Assembly: GCA_016873845.1 (NCBI GenBank)
Contig: VGVX01000004.1
Location: 1 to 64,000, forward strand
Source: Ignavibacteria bacterium
Lineage (GTDB): Bacteria > Bacteroidota > Ignavibacteria > Ch128b
Length of the DNA stretch: 64,000 nucleotides
Direction: 5' to 3'
A program made the translations under genes and the position numbers. The notes beneath the pieces are model-generated. The model was not told the DNA's origin. It saw only the letters and a list, made by a program, of their open reading frames with translations, and ran no database searches. Shown here piece after piece: positions 26,192 to 34,415 of this stretch; position 1 is the first letter of the stretch, and every line of letters begins with the position of its first letter.

Positions 26192-26578
26192 TTATTTAAT
26201 CAGCTTGTTTATCTTATCAACAAGGTCGAGCTTGTTAAATGGTTTGGCTACATAATCATCTGCCCCTTCATTCATAAAAAGTTCTTTCTCGCCATGAAGG
26301 GCATAAGCAGTCAGAACTAATACCGGGAGATGTTTGAATTTTTCATTCGCTTTAATCTCGGTTAGAAATTTCAGTCCATCAAGTTTTTCTTTTAAGGCAA
26401 TATCCAAGAGTATCAGATCAACTTTCTCTGAGTTAAGTTTCACAAAAGCCTGCTCAGGTGATTCAGCTTGAATTAATTCAAAATACTTGTTCAGTAAAAT
26501 TTCTACGAGTGAATATGCCTCGAGATGATCTTCTACATACAAAATTCTTGGTTTCGATGCTGAATTAGTTTCACTCAT
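26192..26578 (-). CDS. Single-domain response regulator (CheY-like)
   Basis: A 128-residue receiver domain. ILYVEDH holds the acidic pocket, LLLDIAL the phosphorylated Asp, VLTAYA the Thr switch and VAKPF the Lys. There is no output domain. It lies four bases downstream of the histidine kinase gene, which is probably its phosphodonor. Confidence 0.92.
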   Translation of the reverse strand: MSETNSASKPRILYVEDHLEAYSLVEILLNKYFELIQAESPEQAFVKLNSEKVDLILLDIALKEKLDGLKFLTEIKANEKFKHLPVLVLTAYALHGEKELFMNEGADDYVAKPFNKLDLVDKINKLIK

Positions 26579-26582
26579 AACA

Positions 26583-27791
26583 TTAATTTTTTTTATCTGA
26601 TATAGGAATTTTGAATTTCATCGTTGTGCCAATGCCTTTTTTACTTTGAACTTCAATTTTTCCTTTCATTAATTCCAAATATCTCTTGGTTAATGCGAGA
26701 CCGAGACCAGAACCTTCAAAAGATCTTGAAGTCCCGACCTCTTCTTGACTGAATGATTCGAATAAATGTTTTTGGTATTCTTCGGACATACCTATTCCAT
26801 GATCTTTTATGGAACAAACAGCATAATCACCTTCAACATATGTTTTAATTTGAATTTGTCCAGCTTTGCTGAATTTGATCGAATTATTAATCAAATTCAT
26901 CAAAACTCCGTTCAAGCAGTAATCATCTGCCAGAATTAATGGTTCTTGTTTCATCAAATCGTGAACGATCGGAATATTTTTCGCCGCGGCCATAACTTCC
27001 AGTTGTTTAGATACTGAAATGACAATTGAATTATGCGCGATCGGAGTTAAGGTGATTTCAAAATTACCCGATTCGAGGCGAGAGATGTCTAAGATGTCCG
27101 TAATCGTATCTATTAACCTCATACCAGATCTTTCTATTGAATTAAAATAAGTTCCAGCTTGCTGATCGTTCGGATCGTGATACAGGTCCTTAATGACACC
27201 GGAGTATCCTATAATTATATTCAGAGGAGTTCGTATTTCATGCGACATTGCAGATATGAATCCACTTTTTAGTCTATAAGCTTCTTCTGCTTTTTCTTTC
27301 GCTTCTATAAGTTCAGATAACATTTTCTTTCTTTCTGTTATATCTTCTTTTAAAGAAACAAAATGAGTGATTTTACCAAATTCATCTTTGATTGGTGAAA
27401 TCATTGTATCTTCCCAATAACTTGTACCATCCTTCTTATTGTTAAGTATTTCTCCTTTAAAATCATCACCAGATAAAATTGTATCCCAAAGATCTTTGTA
27501 AAATTCCGGTGGATGATAACCTGACTTAAGAATTCTTGGAGTTTTTCCAAGAACTTCATCAGAAGTATATCCAGTTAACTCTGTGAATTTTGGATTAACA
27601 TATTCAATTTTTCCATCTGTATCAGTAATTATAATAACAGTAGGGCTTTGTTTAACAGCTGTTGATAGTTTGTTAGCTAATTCTTCGGTTTCAATTTGCT
27701 CTGTAATATCACGAATAAAACCATCATAATAAAGTGTCTTTCCAGATTCGTCTGTAATAGCTTTTGCAGAAAGTTGTACCCAGATTAGCAC
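26583..27791 (-). CDS. PAS-histidine kinase, C-terminal fragment of an interrupted gene
   Basis: A 402-residue continuation of the sensor gene at 27995-30163. It begins in the middle of a PAS domain (IWVQLSAKAITDE), then a second PAS/PAC (SPTVIIITDTDGKIEYVN to ERKKM), a HisKA helix with the phosphorylated His (SHEIRTPLN), and a HATPase_c domain (NLINNSIKFS, DHGIGM, GSGLGLAL). The reading frame differs from the N-terminal part. Conserved PAS residues can be followed across 27792-27994 with one frame change near 27870 and two in-frame stops near 27990. The original gene was therefore about 1190 codons. A sequencing error is possible; otherwise it is a decaying gene. The first codon used here is unlikely to be a real start. 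Confidence 0.8.
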   Translation of the reverse strand: MLIWVQLSAKAITDESGKTLYYDGFIRDITEQIETEELANKLSTAVKQSPTVIIITDTDGKIEYVNPKFTELTGYTSDEVLGKTPRILKSGYHPPEFYKDLWDTILSGDDFKGEILNNKKDGTSYWEDTMISPIKDEFGKITHFVSLKEDITERKKMLSELIEAKEKAEEAYRLKSGFISAMSHEIRTPLNIIIGYSGVIKDLYHDPNDQQAGTYFNSIERSGMRLIDTITDILDISRLESGNFEITLTPIAHNSIVISVSKQLEVMAAAKNIPIVHDLMKQEPLILADDYCLNGVLMNLINNSIKFSKAGQIQIKTYVEGDYAVCSIKDHGIGMSEEYQKHLFESFSQEEVGTSRSFEGSGLGLALTKRYLELMKGKIEVQSKKGIGTTMKFKIPISDKKN

Positions 27792-27994
27792 ACCATCCTT
27801 TTTCTTCCATCTAACTACATGATCAGTGATATAACCAATTGTCTCATATTTCTCATTAATACTGCTCTTTCGGATTTATTGAAATAAATATCCTCTGTCA
27901 ATGATTTTTGTAATAATTCTTCCTTTGAATTGTAACCAAGCATATTGACGAGAGTACTATTTACAGCTAAGAACTTACCACTTTTATTTCAATG

Positions 27995-30163
27995 CTAAAT
28001 ACTTACAGCAGCATTTTCAAAAATATCTCTGTATTTTTTTTCACTTATCTTTAAAGCTCTCTCTGATTTTATTCGCTCTGTGATATCTTCTATTAAAGCA
28101 TAGAGCGCGGGTTTACCTTCAAAAGTTGTGCTTGTTAAGGACATCAATGCATCATAGGGAGTACCATCTTTTCTTTTGAATAATACATGATGGTTTCTAA
28201 CATAGCCTTGCTTTTGGAATAGAGCGAGAACTTCAGCTCTTTGTTTGGGATCATAATAAAGTTCAGCTACGTGCTTGATTTTTGCTGCATCTTCTCTTTT
28301 ATAATTTGCTTGTGCAAGGATTGCATCGTTATAAGCAAGTAAATTTCCAGTCAAGTCAGCAATTCCGATTCCGATAGGTGATAGTTCAAATAACTTGCGG
28401 AATTGTTCTCCGCTTGCTTTTAATTCTTCTAGTAATTTTTTCCTTTTTTCTTCCATATCAATAAATTCGAGACCGAAAGAGATATCCAAAGCCATTTCGT
28501 CTAAAAGTTTTACTTCATTTATGTGGAAGAATTCAATTTCTTTCGAAAATAAATTAAACGTTCCGATGATTTCATTTTCCATTCTTATTAGAAATGAAGC
28601 GGCTGATTTACAGCCGAGAGTTACAGAATCTTTCTTGCATTTACCTAGCAGATTATCTTGCTCAATATTATTTACTACAAAATAATTATTAGATTCTATC
28701 ACCTTTTTACTCAGGCATCTGCATTGTTCAATTCCTGATATAGTTATTTTCTCTTCAATTATATTTACTTCTTTCAGCTGAGCACTCGCGACTACTTCAA
28801 TCTCATTATTTTCTTTATTTACTATGCCAATCCAGGCTAAGTGAAATTTCCCTTTCTCTACCGCAATTCTGCATATTTCTTCAAATAGTTTTTGTTTATC
28901 ACGAGTTCTAATAATAGTTTGGTTTGTATCAATTAAGACTGCATAGACACGATTAAGTCTTTTTACTTCATCTTCAGCACGCTTTCTACTTGTAATGTCT
29001 GTCAATGTACCTATATAAACAACTACTTGATTATTTTCATCTTTGACTGGAATAATATCACCTCGTGTCCAAACAATTTTTCCATCTTCGTGTACCCAAC
29101 GATATTCTAAATGGAATTCTGTGATATTTTGCACAGTATTCGTCAATTTTGACATTACTCTTTCTCTATCATCGGGATGAATTGCCGATATCCAGTTCAT
29201 GTTTATAGCATTTTCAGGAAGAACTCCAATAAGCTCTGCACACTTATCATTTATAAAGATCGCATTTCCTTTACTATCATCTAAGAATATTCCAACTGGT
29301 GATTTCTCTATAAGTAATCTGAATTTTTCTTCATTTTCCTTAATAGTTTGGAGAGCTTTTTTTATTTCAGTTATATCTCTAATGAATGTAATAAATTGTC
29401 TTTTACTTTCAAGAAATGTAGTTGTGACTTCAACATCGAAAATCTTGCCGTTTTTTGCTCTGTGCTTACTTTGAAAAACATCACTTCCTTTTGTAATTGT
29501 TTGTTGGATGTGACGGGCTGTTTCTTCAGGTGATTCCATTGCAACAAGCTCGGTTACAGATAATTTCAACAATTCATTTCTTTTATAACCACTCATTTTG
29601 CAGTAATTATTATTTACCTCAAGTAAGCGTCCGTTAATATCAGTCAGCCAGAATCCATCGGGAGTTGTGGTCAAGATCGTGTTATATTGTTCAAAATAAT
29701 TATGAATTAATCTTTCCTGAGCTTTTCGATTACTTATATCTCGGCCGACAACTGAAAGAAGTTTCTTCCCTTTTTCAGATTCATGGACAAAGGCAGACAA
29801 TTCTAACAAAATTTCTGATCCATCGATTGACTTAAGTGAAACTTCTTCTTTTAATTTCTTTTTCTTTAGTAGTTTTGGTATGATACTATTAAACACTCTA
29901 TTTATGTCGTTATCATGAATGAAATCTGAGATAGTCTTTTTTCTAAATTGAGCTAAAGAATTTATACCAAGTAATTTTCTACCAGATTTATTAAGATAGA
30001 TCACGTTACCATTTTCATCTGCAGTTCCAATAAATTCTGAGGAAGATTCTATTACATCGGTTAAGTAATTTTTAGTTAGGAGCGCCGGTTTTTTCGAATT
30101 GTCTGCTGAGGTTGAAGTGGACTTTTTTTGCTTTTGAATTTTTGGTGTATTTGTTTTTCGCAT
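27995..30163 (-). CDS. Multi-PAS/GAF sensor protein, N-terminal part of an interrupted histidine kinase
   Basis: A 722-residue soluble sensor. It has a basic start, PAS1 (about 30-150), PAS2 (155-275), PAS3 (280-400), a GAF domain (405-570), PAS4 (575-700) and the first 15 residues of PAS5 (KYRDIFENAAVSI), where a TAG ends it. The next PAS residues (GKFLAVNSTLVNMLGYNS) continue in the same frame after TAG-CAT-TGA. No transmembrane segment is seen, so it would sense a cytoplasmic signal. The kinase core is in the separate fragment at 26583-27791. ATG start, with a 389-bp upstream intergenic region. Confidence 0.8.
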   Translation of the reverse strand: MRKTNTPKIQKQKKSTSTSADNSKKPALLTKNYLTDVIESSSEFIGTADENGNVIYLNKSGRKLLGINSLAQFRKKTISDFIHDNDINRVFNSIIPKLLKKKKLKEEVSLKSIDGSEILLELSAFVHESEKGKKLLSVVGRDISNRKAQERLIHNYFEQYNTILTTTPDGFWLTDINGRLLEVNNNYCKMSGYKRNELLKLSVTELVAMESPEETARHIQQTITKGSDVFQSKHRAKNGKIFDVEVTTTFLESKRQFITFIRDITEIKKALQTIKENEEKFRLLIEKSPVGIFLDDSKGNAIFINDKCAELIGVLPENAINMNWISAIHPDDRERVMSKLTNTVQNITEFHLEYRWVHEDGKIVWTRGDIIPVKDENNQVVVYIGTLTDITSRKRAEDEVKRLNRVYAVLIDTNQTIIRTRDKQKLFEEICRIAVEKGKFHLAWIGIVNKENNEIEVVASAQLKEVNIIEEKITISGIEQCRCLSKKVIESNNYFVVNNIEQDNLLGKCKKDSVTLGCKSAASFLIRMENEIIGTFNLFSKEIEFFHINEVKLLDEMALDISFGLEFIDMEEKRKKLLEELKASGEQFRKLFELSPIGIGIADLTGNLLAYNDAILAQANYKREDAAKIKHVAELYYDPKQRAEVLALFQKQGYVRNHHVLFKRKDGTPYDALMSLTSTTFEGKPALYALIEDITERIKSERALKISEKKYRDIFENAAVSI

Positions 30164-30552
30164 AAACCACTTTTAATGATTGTAAGTTTACTTACCCCTC
30201 CTTACACCTCTTGAATAAAATGTGACTCAATGGTAATTTAATTTCAGCAGCCGAACACGAGGATTATATTTTTCCCTGTAACTGGTAATTATGTCTTCGT
30301 ATTTAAAACGGCTTGGATATTTATCTGCACGTATTAAAGTATAGAATTTTTATCACAAAATAAATCAAAAATTGAAAAAATCAATTTTTCCAAATTGAAA
30401 TTTCATCCTTTTCACTAAATTAAAGATGGATAGTTGGAAATTATTATTCTAGCAAAATAGTTCTGAGATTTAGTGATTACTTCATCCCTTAACTTTTACT
30501 CTTGTCTCAAGCTAAACCGGAAGGGAACTTTTAGATTTTACTTATCCTTGTT
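30164..30552. other. Intergenic region upstream of the sensor kinase
   Basis: 389 bp, AT-rich, no credible gene. It holds the kinase promoter and the 3' end of the GH9 transcript. One hairpin, AAAAATTGA-aaaaa-TCAATTTTT (30367-30389), has A and T runs at both ends and could act as a terminator on either strand. Confidence 0.5.
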
Positions 30553-33153
30553 TCAGTTTAAAGTGCTCATTGAGACGAAATTGTATGAATTATCCTTCAG
30601 ATTTCTAATTAAATCATCAAGTTTGTGATAGAATTTATCAATTCTTTTCGGATCACTTCCAACGTGGATTAAGAGAATCACGCCATTAAGTCTAGAGGGA
30701 TTTGTTGAGTCAAAGTTCAAAATCCTATTATAAATCTCCTCTGAGCTTAAATAATTTTTCATCTCAGGGAGAGTATAATCCGCATTCGAATATGTACCTC
30801 GAGTGAAGTTGACTAAAGTTATGCCAAGTTCATCACACCATTCAACAATCTTTTCATTGTACCACTCAAAAGGTGGAATGAAGAATTTAGCATCAGATGG
30901 ATTAATCCCAAACTTTTCCATCTCTTTATAGTTATTCTTGATATCCTCAAAAAATTCTTGCTTGGAAATTAGAAGCGAATCTCGATTGATCCAATCGCAG
31001 TAAAGGAGATGTTTATCGGAGTGGGCACCGAGATAATGTCCGTCTTTTTTAATTTCACCGATTAGCCCTTTGAAGTTTTCATTTCTGTAAAAATCACCTG
31101 TAAAAAAAAAGCTCGCTATGACATTATGTTTCTTCAAGGTTTCTAATATTGATTCACCTCCATCAGCAAATTCGTGCCCGGTGAAAACGAGATAGATCTC
31201 TTTTTCAGTTTTATCTCCCTGAATTATTCCGCCGTGACTCTTTTCAAATTTTTTCTGCTTAGTTTTTGAGCTTCCCAACTTTTCAAGTGCAGAAAAATAA
31301 TAGGTCAAACTTGCCGTTCCATCCATCGTCGGTTCGTTAGTTGAGTAGTCCCCCCAATCATCATGATAAACTACGAGATCAGATTGAAACTCCGAATATT
31401 CATCATCATTATACAATTTTATACCAATGAGATTATTAAATATTGACCCGTAAACAGGTCCATCGACTAAGCCGCCGTCAATCGGATAATTATAAACATG
31501 AGTGAACGCAGAATGAGGATCGATTGGATAATCACCGAATTTTGGAAATCCGACAATCATGCTCGTTCCCCACGGATTGCATCCGAATAACCAATCGCGC
31601 AGAGAAGCTTCCATTTCTAAATATCGAGTATCACCTGTGAGTTGATGATACAATCTTGCTTGTGTCATTGCAGCGGCGACTAAATTATTCGAGCACCAGA
31701 TGAATGGGATACCAAATTGGAATGGATTCGCTTTTCCTCTTTGAAAAATTTTTTCCAAACCATCCTTTATATAGGAAATAAATTCTTTCGAGATTTTTTT
31801 ATCTTTCGAAGATGCGAGATAGTAATGTCCAAGATTGATGAATGGATACCATTGATAATGTCTCGCGGTATCGGCTCCCATCCAAGGTGTAACTTTTTCC
31901 CCTCTCCCAAATTCAATAGCTTTATGAAAATATTCATCAACGACATTTTCCTTATCCCCACTTTCAACCTTATGAACACATTCGTCCGCATTGGCGGACT
32001 CAGTGCAAGCTTTATGAACCTTACAAACTTTATGAACTTTATTCACTTTATGGACTAATACACTCGCTAACTGGACGTCATCTACCCAATTATCCTCTTC
32101 GTAGAAATATGGTGCTCTGCACGGTGCCGTCTGGCATACTCCGGGGAACTCTTGTGCAAACTCATAAGCGTCAATGGATTTTTGAATAAGCACATCCGTA
32201 AGTTCAGGGTAATAATCGTTTAACAATTGTGAGGCTAAGGCAAAGGCTGAGGCATACTTAGCGGCAGTTGAAGCGACACCTGTTGTTCGGTTTTTATGTT
32301 TGAGCACACCTTGCGGTTGTCCATTTATAAAATAGACAGGCCGCTCGGCAAATCTTTGATTCTTTTGCCGGGGCTTACCATAATTGATCGTATCTTCCGT
32401 TGGGAGGCGAAATCCCATATGGTCGCGGTCGTCTGCGATTTGATTGAACATAAAATCTTTTTCGGGATTCATTCGAAGAAGCCAATCGACTCCCCACTTT
32501 GCTTCGTCAAGAATATCTGGAATTTCATTTGAACCTGCATCGCTATTCGCATCAAAATAATCACCGAAAGAATTTGGATTTTGTTGATATGCAAACAACA
32601 TTTGTAAAGTTGCATTGGCGGAAGTTGTAACGTACTGCAAATAATCAGAAGCATCGTGCCAGCCGCCCTTGACATCGATGTAAGTCGAATCGAGAGTCGG
32701 ATGATAAATAATGAAGCCATCGCGGGTGTGACACGAATCTTTCAAAAATGGATTGTAGCCACATCTCTGTTGACGCATATAATTTAAAAGAAAATCTGCC
32801 GCACCATTATAAATATCATCAGAAATTCTAAAGACAGGCGATTTGATATTCCCAGCTTTAATGTAATACGCACCGCTTTTTTTCAGTTCCGAGAAGTTAA
32901 GTCGATACGAAGATTTGAAAGCTCCCCACTCGCCAAATTTGTTAATGTTTTTAGATTGGAGTTCTACTTTATCGGTGAGTGCATTACAGACTTCAAATTG
33001 TGAAAGAGTGAAATCTTCTTTGCTCACTAGTACAGCAATTTTGATGGATTCTTCAAGGTAACCGAGCTGATTGATGCGAATCCATGATCGCTCAGCCGAA
33101 AATAAACTAATTGGCAAGCAATAGAGAAAAATTAAAGTTTTCAGTTTCTGCAT
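30553..33153 (-). CDS. Secreted GH9 glycoside hydrolase fused to a polysaccharide deacetylase domain
   Basis: An 866-residue exported enzyme. It has a signal peptide (cleavage near residue 20), an Ig-like CelD_N domain (SWIRINQLGY to about residue 110), and a GH9 catalytic (alpha/alpha)6 domain (GGWHDASDYLQY near residue 163; YSTNEPTMDG with the acid Glu near 606). A C-terminal CE4/NodB-like domain follows from residue 650 (VFTGHEFADGG, GAHSDKH, FIPPFEW, ILLIHV). GH9 enzymes cut beta-1,4-glucans. The deacetylase-like part has a Gly-His in place of the usual FDDG, so its activity is uncertain. Residues about 366-394 are an in-frame copy of a dispersed repeat. ATG start. Confidence 0.88.
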   Translation of the reverse strand: MQKLKTLIFLYCLPISLFSAERSWIRINQLGYLEESIKIAVLVSKEDFTLSQFEVCNALTDKVELQSKNINKFGEWGAFKSSYRLNFSELKKSGAYYIKAGNIKSPVFRISDDIYNGAADFLLNYMRQQRCGYNPFLKDSCHTRDGFIIYHPTLDSTYIDVKGGWHDASDYLQYVTTSANATLQMLFAYQQNPNSFGDYFDANSDAGSNEIPDILDEAKWGVDWLLRMNPEKDFMFNQIADDRDHMGFRLPTEDTINYGKPRQKNQRFAERPVYFINGQPQGVLKHKNRTTGVASTAAKYASAFALASQLLNDYYPELTDVLIQKSIDAYEFAQEFPGVCQTAPCRAPYFYEEDNWVDDVQLASVLVHKVNKVHKVCKVHKACTESANADECVHKVESGDKENVVDEYFHKAIEFGRGEKVTPWMGADTARHYQWYPFINLGHYYLASSKDKKISKEFISYIKDGLEKIFQRGKANPFQFGIPFIWCSNNLVAAAMTQARLYHQLTGDTRYLEMEASLRDWLFGCNPWGTSMIVGFPKFGDYPIDPHSAFTHVYNYPIDGGLVDGPVYGSIFNNLIGIKLYNDDEYSEFQSDLVVYHDDWGDYSTNEPTMDGTASLTYYFSALEKLGSSKTKQKKFEKSHGGIIQGDKTEKEIYLVFTGHEFADGGESILETLKKHNVIASFFFTGDFYRNENFKGLIGEIKKDGHYLGAHSDKHLLYCDWINRDSLLISKQEFFEDIKNNYKEMEKFGINPSDAKFFIPPFEWYNEKIVEWCDELGITLVNFTRGTYSNADYTLPEMKNYLSSEEIYNRILNFDSTNPSRLNGVILLIHVGSDPKRIDKFYHKLDDLIRNLKDNSYNFVSMSTLN
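31970..32055 (-). repeat. Dispersed repeat family, copy C, inside the GH9 coding sequence
   Basis: ACATTCGTCCGC-attg-GCGGACTCAGTGCAAGC followed by TTTATGAAC, CTTACAAAC, TTTATGAAC units. The hairpin GTCCGC/GCGGAC spans 31984-31999. The block order matches copies A and B (20531-20635 and 21265-21360). Read on the coding strand it yields a VHKVCKVHKACTESANADEC peptide that interrupts a GH9 helix-loop without breaking the frame. Confidence 0.75.
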
Positions 33154-33324
33154 TCTTCAATTATATATTTGAAACAAAAAAAATTAAACATCAAGCTAGT
33201 GCTCCTCCAACTAAATCTTTTAACAAATGAGGAGGCACAGTGTCGGCTGCAGCTGCACCACATGATCGGGTTGTGTTCAATCATTTAGTTGCAGACGCCC
33301 CAGATGATTCAGAGGGTAGTTATG
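33154..33324. other. Intergenic block with inverted repeat, higher GC than surroundings
   Basis: 171 bp without a credible gene. CAACTAAAT (33208-33216) and ATTTAGTTG (33283-33291) form a perfect 9-bp inverted repeat, and a GGCTGCAGCTGC stretch lies between them. The block looks less AT-rich than its neighbours by eye. The origin is unknown; it could be a repeat remnant. Confidence 0.35.
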
Positions 33325-33684
33325 TTAAACATCACTCTTCAGTGGTAAAAAGATAATTTGATTTTTCATCTCATCCGGAAGTAGAGATAGAGCAATTAAT
33401 TCTAAATCTTTAACGCATTTACCGATAGTAATTCTCATCGGGTGTGCATAGATCAAACCACCAAATTTATCACCTTTAGAAATCAAGTTAGCCGCAATCG
33501 AAAGTAAATCATCATCAAAAGAAACCATCACTCTATTTTTTTCTGTCGCTCTTTTTAATATTTCGAAATCGGAAAGCAGTGAAGTATCATCATCTTGTGA
33601 GGTTAATACATCTATTCCTTTTAAGAGTAAGCCATTTTTTATTGCACGGGGAATATGAACATCAAAATAGTAAGCTAATGCCAT
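33325..33684 (-). CDS. DUF5615 PIN-like protein, putative toxin
   Basis: A 119-residue protein. YYFDVHIPRAIKNGLLLKGIDVLT is the N-terminal DUF5615 pattern; VMVSFDDDLLSIA provides the acidic PIN-like residues. The family is a Mut7-C/PIN-like RNase fold usually encoded with DUF433 antitoxins, as here. The ATG directly follows the DUF433 stop (zero gap), so the pair is translationally coupled. Activity is not proven. Confidence 0.85.
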   Translation of the reverse strand: MALAYYFDVHIPRAIKNGLLLKGIDVLTSQDDDTSLLSDFEILKRATEKNRVMVSFDDDLLSIAANLISKGDKFGGLIYAHPMRITIGKCVKDLELIALSLLPDEMKNQIIFLPLKSDV

Positions 33685-33990
33685 TTAGCTTGTTTTTTCA
33701 AAACTAAATTTTTTATTGAGCTTTAAGTTAGAGTGCTTGTTATTCAATTTATCAATTTTTTCAATCCGGTTTTTAATCTCCGCATCCATCTTCTCTTGAT
33801 TATCCCAATAATAAGCAAGTGCTGTGTGAATTTGTCCAAGACTTAGATTGGGATGTTGAAAGTGTATTTCTTCGGGGCTCCAAGCGTAAGCCAAATATTC
33901 CACAATAATTTCTACTACTTTAATCTTTGTTCCAGCAATAAATGGAATACCTTGTTCATCAAATTGGATATGGTCACATGTTGCATTCAT
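33685..33990 (-). CDS. DUF433 protein, putative antitoxin
   Basis: A 101-residue protein. GIPFIAGTKIKVVEIIVEYLAYAWSPEEI is given in key part only; the IAGTKIKV and WSPEEI segments with a following NLSLGQIHTALAYY helix are the DUF433 winged-helix pattern. The lysine-rich C-terminal tail would contact its toxin. It is the first gene of the DUF433-DUF5615 pair, which sits between the GH9 gene and a GH9 remnant. Confidence 0.85.
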   Translation of the reverse strand: MNATCDHIQFDEQGIPFIAGTKIKVVEIIVEYLAYAWSPEEIHFQHPNLSLGQIHTALAYYWDNQEKMDAEIKNRIEKIDKLNNKHSNLKLNKKFSFEKTS

Positions 33991-34045
33991 TAAACTTTAA
34001 TTCATATTTAATTCTGTTGAAAAATAAATGTAATTAAGATAAATG

Positions 34046-34288
34046 TCAAAAAGTTAAGTTAAGAATTTTTGAAAGTCTCAAAATAATCGAGCGGTTTTCT
34101 TCAGGATTAAATCCTCCCCAATATAGATATGTTAACCGCCATAAATTTTCCTCACTTTTTGTGATAGCAATTTTAATGGATTGTTCAAAATAACCGAGCT
34201 GATTTATGCGAATCCAGGATTGTGAAAAACCGAAATTGATCAAAAAGATCAACAACCAAATCATGGATTGAAATTTAATTTTATTCAT
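34046..34288 (-). pseudogene. N-terminal remnant of a second GH9 gene
   Basis: An 80-codon open frame. The first 49 residues (signal peptide, then SWIRINQLGYFEQSIKIAI) closely match the start of the GH9 protein at 30553-33153 in both protein and DNA sequence. The remaining 31 residues do not match GH9 and lead to a stop. It is therefore best read as the broken start of a duplicated GH9 gene, separated from the intact copy by the DUF433/DUF5615 pair. Confidence 0.75.
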
Positions 34289-34361
34289 ATAGTTATAATA
34301 ATAAAATTAAATTTAAAACATGCATAGTAAAGTTAAGATTAACTAATCATCAACGGTCAAT

Positions 34362-34395
34362 AAAAACCCAACCGGCTGATGCTGGTCGGGTTTTT
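34362..34395 (-). terminator. Intrinsic terminator of the subtilisin gene
   Basis: AAAAACCC (34362-34369) pairs with GGGTTTTT (34388-34395), with further pairing of ACC-GGC and GC-GGT inside. On the minus strand this is a GC stem followed by a T-tract 20 bases after the peptidase stop codon. Confidence 0.8.
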
Positions 34396-34415
34396 CATTA
34401 CATAGAACAAAGCGT

